Shown in pieces: positions 59,845 to 64,000 of a stretch of DNA of 64,000 nucleotides (its first letter is position 1; the number at the start of each line of letters is the position of its first letter). The notes beneath the pieces are model-generated. The model did no database searches and was not told the origin of the DNA. It saw only the letters and a program-made list of their open reading frames with translations. The position numbers were made by a program, and so were the translations under genes. This DNA comes from Tubiluchus corallicola. Taxonomy: Eukaryota > Priapulida > Priapulimorpha > Priapulimorphida > Tubiluchidae. Where the stretch lies: positions 310,001-374,000 of the forward strand of contig JAQGDQ010000143.1 of NCBI GenBank assembly GCA_030141605.1, in the 5' to 3' direction.

Positions 59845-62087
59845 CTTTGGTGTGAACATACTAACACTTGCCATGGAAATATTGTATTGGTTTGTGACGA
59901 TTTAGGATTGAGCTCACGTCTATTCTAATCACATGGGGGTTGTGCGGCAAAGCGGTGTAAGACATTGGCCTTGTAAGCGAACCTTTAAGGCTCAAATTTG
60001 TTTCCGGTTTTCGACACATTTCTTTTTCGCGTAAGTTTGAAAAGTCCATCAATTACAAACATGCAATTCCTCTTATCAAAGTACGCCAAATAAATTACAG
60101 GCTGTCTAATTTTTTCTGGTTAATTTTCAGGTCACATGCGTTCCATTTTTTACAGACTGCGGTACTAAAATTTCTCTGCTGATGAAAGTTCTTTGGCTGC
60201 CAAAATTAATCAAAACAGTTTTCCATTGGTACAGTTTACAATTTAAAAAAAACTTTTGAGAAGCTTTCTTTTGCACGACTTGCAAGACATCATTAAATTT
60301 TATCAGTGCTAGTATTTAGAATTTGGTTTAAACAGCTTTAATCAACTTTACAAACTGGACGTCTTATGCAATTTCACGCATATTTGCGCAATGTTTTTCC
60401 CATTGCTAAAATATGAACTTTTGTTACATTTATTTGGATTCATGATTCCTCCGAATACTTACTTGTTTATTGATGCGCTAATCGTTCTCTGCTTACTAAT
60501 TCGTTCGTTAATCATTCATTCATCCATTAATCTCCATTCGTTCATTCATTCATTCTTTCATTCACTCATTCATTCAGCCAATCATTCGTTCATCCATCAT
60601 AAGCTCGTTCATTAATTCATACATTCAGTCACCCATTTATAATTCATTCAGTTATTCACCCATTCGTTCATTCATCGTAAGCTCCTTTATTTATTCAGTA
60701 ATTCTTTCAGTCACTCGCTATAATTCTTTCATTTGCTCATGTATTCAGTCACTCACTAATTCATTCTTTAATTCTTTCGTTCTTTCATTAATTCATTCAT
60801 TTATTCACTCACTCAGTCAGTCAGTCATTCATTCAGCCATCGTTAGCTGGTTCATTTATTTAGTAATTCTTTCATTCGCTCACTCGTTTACATATTCATT
60901 TATTCATTCATCTTTCTATTTATACACTCATTCACCGGCGAAGGCTAGCCAGAGAGCTATCTAATTTCGGCGTGCTCATGGCTGTTGTCTACAGCTGCAT
61001 CGGACAATTTTTTAAAAAAATCACTGATATTTTTTTTAGTTTCCACATCATGCCCTTGTCGCACTGGACAGAATATTACCTGATTATCAAGCACTTGTCG
61101 AGCCGCATGTTTCAGACGCATTTAAACTATCAGGGATCCCGGATGATTCGCCGCGAAAGTGAGTGACACGTTTTACAACTAAAACACTGTTTTGCGTGAT
61201 ACCGACGAAATCAATTTACATAATTATTGAGTGACACGCTTCCCCCAGTGATTTCTTTTGACGACAACTTAACAAATCGGAGGCCCGAATTTTCGTTTGT
61301 AAGCCTAAACTAGAACAATAACATCCCTGGCTTCTATGCACAAACTGGTGCAATATAATAAGAAGCATATAGATGATGATTAAATCGTTTATTGGAGTCA
61401 CGCACATAACACTGTCTGCAAAAGAAAGTAATTGTCTTCACAACACGAAGGCAACCATTTAATATACTCTGCAATACATTAACATTAAATGGATTCAACT
61501 GAACTCACTAACTTGAGCACGCAATGCACAGAAGTCAAACTGAACTGTAGTAATGCCCACATAGCAATTAACATTCACTAATACATAAAAACACATAGTG
61601 AGACAAATAATAATTCTTGCAAATGTATCAAAAATACAATCAAACTATTCTCAAACATTACATCACAAAATCACAATTACAAAATATTGAAAAATGTGTC
61701 TTAAAATTACTATTTAATGGTCGCTCATACAAATAGTACTATTTTAATTTAGGCCTAATAATTATTAAAACCGTTATTAAATCAAATAAAATGCGTATTT
61801 TAGTGAGTTAATAAATATTATTAAATATAGCCTGCGGTTATATACAACATTTTATTCAGCTTAATGGGGTTTTAAAAAACAAATAAAGAAACTAATGAAC
61901 TAAACACCAATAAATAATTAACAATTCAGAATTATAACTAACGTCTGTGTTGCATGTACATTATCATGTAACGGCTCTTAACAAAAACGGCAACTTAGTT
62001 TACTAAATATTCAAAGAAAACTATCTTACCTGCGAAATAAATGATAAACAGTAGGAAAACCAAACTCCAACTCTGAGCCATGATCAT
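41235..62087 (-). CDS. XPNPEP2: membrane-type Xaa-Pro aminopeptidase (aminopeptidase P2), 18 coding exons
   Basis: M24 metallopeptidase removing an N-terminal residue before proline. Exons (minus order): 62030-62087, 55133-55245, 53174-53348, 52373-52480, 51329-51439, 50126-50269, 49336-49434, 49061-49142, 48256-48451, 48061-48147, 47842-47954, 46413-46562, 44830-44890, 43630-43699, 43356-43481, 42566-42687, 41818-41916, 41235-41468. Phases agree throughout and give 715 residues (human XPNPEP2 has 674). Signal peptide about 1-19. N-terminal domain with [13 protein letters not shown] and GFTGSAG. Metal ligands by alignment: D473 and D484 (DSGGQYLDGTTD), H554 (HGTSHG), E580 (EPGYY), E594 (VRLE). 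H550 and H563 are also kept. NYT, NTT and NLT glycosylation sites, a Cys pair (GCNSENC) as in XPNPEP2 but not XPNPEP1, and a hydrophobic C-tail (about 697-715) suggest a GPI-anchored or membrane ectoenzyme. Odd: the H554-E580 loop is about five residues short. The exon-1 assignment rests on phase and signal-peptide logic. Confidence 0.93.
43700..44829 (-). other. GC-AG intron of the aminopeptidase P gene (intron 13)
   Basis: Exon 13 ends AAAAG|GCAAGT instead of GT, and exon 14 begins after TCTAG at 43699. This joint keeps phase 0 and gives [17 protein letters not shown], which aligns with the family without insertion. The nearest GT alternative would change the phase. GCAAGT with an upstream AG is the typical GC-AG donor. 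The intron also contains the 25-bp sequence shared with 18868-18892. Confidence 0.8.
45656..45717 (+). repeat. three-copy 21-24-bp minisatellite
   Basis: Three imperfect copies of TGAGCAGTAACCATTTTCTTT inside the intron between exons 12 and 13 of the peptidase gene. Confidence 0.8.
49862..49917 (+). repeat. (GAT)n microsatellite
   Basis: GATGATGATGATGATGATGACG run in the intron between exons 6 and 7 of the peptidase gene. Confidence 0.9.
50645..50722 (-). mobile_element. tRNA-like SINE remnant
   Basis: The minus strand shows an A-box-like GTCGAGTGGTCTAGG and about 45 bases later a B-box-like GGTTCAAGTTT, the spacing of a tRNA-derived RNA polymerase III promoter. No full cloverleaf forms. 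It lies in a peptidase intron in sense orientation. Confidence 0.4.
52648..52716 (-). mobile_element. degenerate tRNA-Thr(UGU)-like sequence
   Basis: The minus strand has a perfect 9-bp terminal stem (GAAATACAG/CTGTATTTC), an anticodon-like loop CTTGTAA (UGU) and a B box CCTGGTTCGAATCC. The D arm is largely missing and the anticodon stem is weak. The 69 bases look like a tRNA pseudogene or the head of a tRNA-derived SINE and not a working tRNA gene. It lies in the intron between exons 3 and 4 of the peptidase gene. Confidence 0.5.
53985..54060 (+). repeat. (GA)n dinucleotide repeat
   Basis: About 37 GA units with one GACGGA interruption, in the intron between exons 2 and 3 of the peptidase gene. 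Minus-strand frames rich in SLSLSL are artefacts. Confidence 0.97.
55694..55778 (+). repeat. compound (TA)n(TG)n(TGCG)n(TG)n repeat
   Basis: An uninterrupted alternating purine-pyrimidine tract of about 85 bases that moves from TA to TG to GTGCGTGC units and back to TG. Such a tract favours left-handed (Z) DNA. It lies about 450 bp upstream of exon 2 in transcript direction, in intron 1 of the peptidase gene. Confidence 0.97.
56853..57158 (+). repeat. pentanucleotide array (AATAT)n with AATGT and GGTAT blocks
   Basis: A period-5 array of about 305 bp: a long AATAT block, about seven AATGT units, a short AATAT return, about twelve GGTAT units (56979-57042), then AATAT again. The homogeneous inner blocks indicate local amplification of point variants. 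It is inside intron 1 of the peptidase gene. Confidence 0.97.
57899..57975 (+). mobile_element. DNA-transposon terminus (CAGGGGCG-type)
   Basis: The sequence starts CAGGGGCGTATTTACC and continues through GTAGCCTAGGGCGCCAGATT. It matches the well-known CAGGGGCGGATTTACC...CCTAGGGCGCC terminal pattern of widespread non-autonomous DNA transposons in animals. No matching opposite end (CGCCCCTG) was found in the window, so the copy is truncated or the other end is decayed. Confidence 0.5.
58622..58700 (+). repeat. imperfect (CTTG)n/(TTAC)n tetranucleotide tract
   Basis: CTTGCTTGCTTCCTTG then TTACTTACTTAC-type units. The overlapping Leu-rich frames are repeat translations. Confidence 0.85.
59809..59841 (+). 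repeat. (TA)n dinucleotide run
   Basis: About 16 TA units in intron 1 of the peptidase gene. Confidence 0.95.
59936..60006 (+). mobile_element. tRNA-like SINE remnant
   Basis: The plus strand has an A-box-like TGCGGCAAAGCGGTGTAAG, a loop CCTTGTAAG (UGU anticodon position) and a B-box-like GGCTCAAATTTG at tRNA spacing. The CTTGTAAG loop is shared with the element at 52648-52716, which hints at one tRNA-Thr-derived family. It lies antisense to the peptidase gene. Confidence 0.45.
60490..60935 (+). repeat. imperfect (ATTC)n tetranucleotide array
   Basis: About 445 bases dominated by ATTC/GTTC/ACTC units (TTCATTCATTCATTC) with many variants. It is the longest tetranucleotide array in the window and lies in intron 1 of the peptidase gene. 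The Ser/His-rich frame is an artefact. Confidence 0.95.
61040..61158 (+). other. unexplained exon-like patch inside intron 1 of the peptidase gene
   Basis: A GC-richer segment is flanked by a strong acceptor (TGATATTTTTTTTAG) and a donor (CGAAA|GTGAGTG). The frame from 61040 is open for 39 codons with ordinary amino-acid composition (for example [20 protein letters not shown]) and is preceded by an in-frame stop that splicing would remove. No partner exon and no family was recognised. It could be a transposon gene fragment, an exon of a nested gene on the opposite strand, or chance. Confidence 0.25.
62030..62087 (-). other. signal-peptide exon of the aminopeptidase P gene
   Basis: ATG at 62087-62085 (a second ATG follows two codons later) opens a frame [19 protein letters not shown] that is hydrophobic throughout and ends GCAG|GTAAGA at phase 1. 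The next exon (55133-55245, DTLLVCNGL...) starts in the complementary phase. Cleavage is likely after Ala19. The 6.8-kb distance to exon 2 is why this exon is less certain than the others. Confidence 0.75.
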
Positions 62088-62300
62088 CCTCGGAGCAGAA
62101 CAACTTGGAACTAAGAGCTAGAAAGACAGACACGCTACCTGTGGCTATTACATCCTCAGTGTCATTTCTGTTACCTGTACACCATCACAAATTAGCGTCT
62201 CAGAATGGAGGAAATGGCACCCAGAGTAACCTTGCGGTCTATTGTACGCTTTATTGGTCAGTGATAACATAATATTTAAAGAAGGAAATTGGTAGAACGC
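62088..62300 (-). promoter_or_regulatory. putative promoter / 5' UTR of the aminopeptidase P gene
   Basis: On the minus strand a CCAAT-type element (GACCAATAAAGC) lies about 170 bases before the ATG and a TAAATATTATG stretch lies slightly further up. No clear TATA box at a fixed spacing is seen, so this is positional inference. Confidence 0.3.
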
Positions 62301-62304
62301 AAGC

Positions 62305-63495
62305 GCCATAGACTTCGCCAGCAGACCGTAACAAGCGCTGTCGGAACTGATAAATTTATTGCATCAAGAAATGGCAAATTGACTGTTTATATTTGCATAC
62401 ACTTTTGCGTCAACTACGCAATGTTGTGCGCAAGTCGGTGAAACTGTTCTTATTCCTAGTCCACACGGTCCTTCAAAAGAATGACATTCAAAATACTGAG
62501 TCTGCCTATACGATCAGTTTTCGCTGACTGTTAGTTTGCACATAATTATTTGCTGAAGTGATGTTCTCTAACTTCTGAATAGCGTCAAGACGGCTTGTAC
62601 AAAATGGCTTTAAACGAGCTTTTTTTAGCATGTGCTGCAAAGGGAAATCGAAATCAAAGAAAAAGAATTGTAAAGAAAAAAACAAGAAGTTATTATCAAA
62701 TAATTCGGCAATTAAAAGCAGAAGCACATATGAATTTTGAAAAAATTTTCGGATAACACCAAGTTTGTTCGATTAATGGATAAATTTTCATCTCTAAACG
62801 ATGCAAAAGTAAATTGTCAGGGCACAACAGCTTGCGCCGTTGCAAGTTAGGTGCCATAGTACGAGCAAAAGTTTCTATACATTTCCCTGTGCAAATCTAT
62901 GAAACTTAATCATTCACGGAAATTTCTGCACTCATGCTTTTACAAAATATAATTTATGCAATCACTTTTTGTTAATAATTCTTTGCTTTTAGTGACAATG
63001 CGCCGTTTACCCACACGCTGTAAAAGGGCTCTTCTAGCGGAGTCAGCAGCGCGCATTATTATTAGCCGTTCATTCCGAGAATGACGAGTGACACTGGCGA
63101 AACCCTGTCGTCTAAATTTGGCACCGTGAGACTTCAATGACATGCAATGTCATTTTCGGCGCGCAACGGTCGAAACACTAACAAACTCGGGAATGACAAA
63201 TGACTGTGTGGCTGCCATCATTAAGAAATAACGCAACGTACGTATTCAACTAAATTGGTTACCTCGTGGAAGAAGGTACGGCATCTTGCAGGTACATGCA
63301 GATTTACATAGTCATTATTGGAGTTCCCCAGCCGGACTGCTTTACTCAACCGATTTAAGTTGTGACGTTTTTTTGCTAGTTATTGGCTAATTATTATTAA
63401 CTATTAAAACCAAAAATTAATTTTCACAAATGATGCACCAAGTCAATAACTAGTTGACTGGCTGACTAACTTACTGACCAGCTCACTGCCTGTTT
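62305..63495. other. flank upstream of the peptidase gene, nothing recognised
   Basis: Frames at 62506-62727 and 62940-63143 (-) lack domains and splice context. A few CpG-richer bases near 63000-63200 do not amount to an island. Confidence 0.5.
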
Positions 63496-63499
63496 TACT

Positions 63500-63690
63500 G
63501 TCTGATTAAAGGGCAGAATGACTCTTCAACTGGCCTATACACCTGCCTACCAACCTATCTACTTACTGACCTTCCCTTCTATCTACATACCCATCTAGCT
63601 GCCTATTTACTTATCTGTCTACCTGCCTACCTACCTACCTGCCTGCCTGCCTGCCCTTCTGCCTATCTACCTATCTATCTACCAACCTAT
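63500..63690 (+). repeat. imperfect (CTAC/CTGC)n tetranucleotide array
   Basis: CTACCTGCCTACCTACCTAC and CTGCCTGCCTGC units with ATCT variants. Degenerate edges extend to about 63430. Confidence 0.9.
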
Positions 63691-63699
63691 ATATCTGCT

Positions 63700-64000
63700 C
63701 ACTGCTTTAATTACTTAACAACACAATTACTTGCCTATCTTATTATAAGGTTTGACTAGTTTCGATTCAAAGTGAGTACATTTAGTGTCAAAAGACGTCT
63801 GAAACTCGTAATAATAAAATTTGTAGCCGCATGCATGCAGGCTTTACGCTATAGTTATAATAACGCGGAGTTCATAGTAAAAAACATACAATAAACAATC
63901 ATGGAAAACGAAACACAGGAAGCAAACAATTACAGGACACGAAGGGCAAAAGGGCTGGCAGACATTGTACAGTAAAAAGTATTTTACAACCAGACCAGAA
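63700..64000. other. right edge, nothing recognised
   Basis: No coding frame, repeat or RNA gene is seen in the last 300 bases. Confidence 0.6.

Noticed and set aside
62940-63143. 67-codon Arg-rich minus-strand frame
   Set aside because: No domain, no splice context and unremarkable length.

Overview
The window is bilaterian animal nuclear DNA. It has spliced genes with GT-AG introns, a GPCR, an mRNA-export helicase, LTR and non-LTR retrotransposon remnants, and many microsatellites in an AT-rich background. The helicase ends in IEGR and has other invertebrate-type residues. Together with the repeat types this suggests an invertebrate, most likely a lophotrochozoan such as a mollusc, but the phylum is an inference and is not proven. 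No bacterial, viral or CRISPR features were seen.

Positions 1-29950 are gene-poor. They hold a possible exon end at the left edge (1-50), a Ty3/gypsy remnant whose two pol/LTR ends face each other as a foldback (4718-6318), a pentanucleotide array (11286-11533), an exact three-copy tandem repeat of 192 bp (17746-18321), two dead LINE reverse-transcriptase remnants (about 23330-24110 and 26330-26890) and assorted simple repeats. I see no intact host gene there.

Positions 29955-31310 hold a rhodopsin-class GPCR encoded in one coding exon on the + strand, ending at a clear polyadenylation signal. Positions 32300-40400 hold the complete UAP56/DDX39B (Hel25E-type) DECD-box RNA helicase on the + strand: nine coding exons, 427 residues, all helicase motifs present. 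Positions 62087-41235 on the - strand hold a complete aminopeptidase P gene of the membrane-bound XPNPEP2 type. I resolve 18 coding exons (715 residues) with consistent phases, starting in a signal-peptide exon and ending in a hydrophobic tail. One of its introns appears to be GC-AG. Its introns carry tRNA-like SINE remnants, a DNA-transposon end, several large microsatellites and one unexplained exon-like patch.

The helicase and peptidase genes are convergent, with stop codons about 1.6 kb apart. The three genes do not form a pathway: one is a surface receptor, one a nuclear mRNA-processing and export helicase, and one a cell-surface or secreted metallopeptidase. I found no convincing new biological system. 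The most interesting items are the foldback retroelement, the triplicated 192-bp repeat, the GPCR that lacks the TM7 NPxxY motif, the GC-AG intron, and the blockwise-expanded pentanucleotide array.
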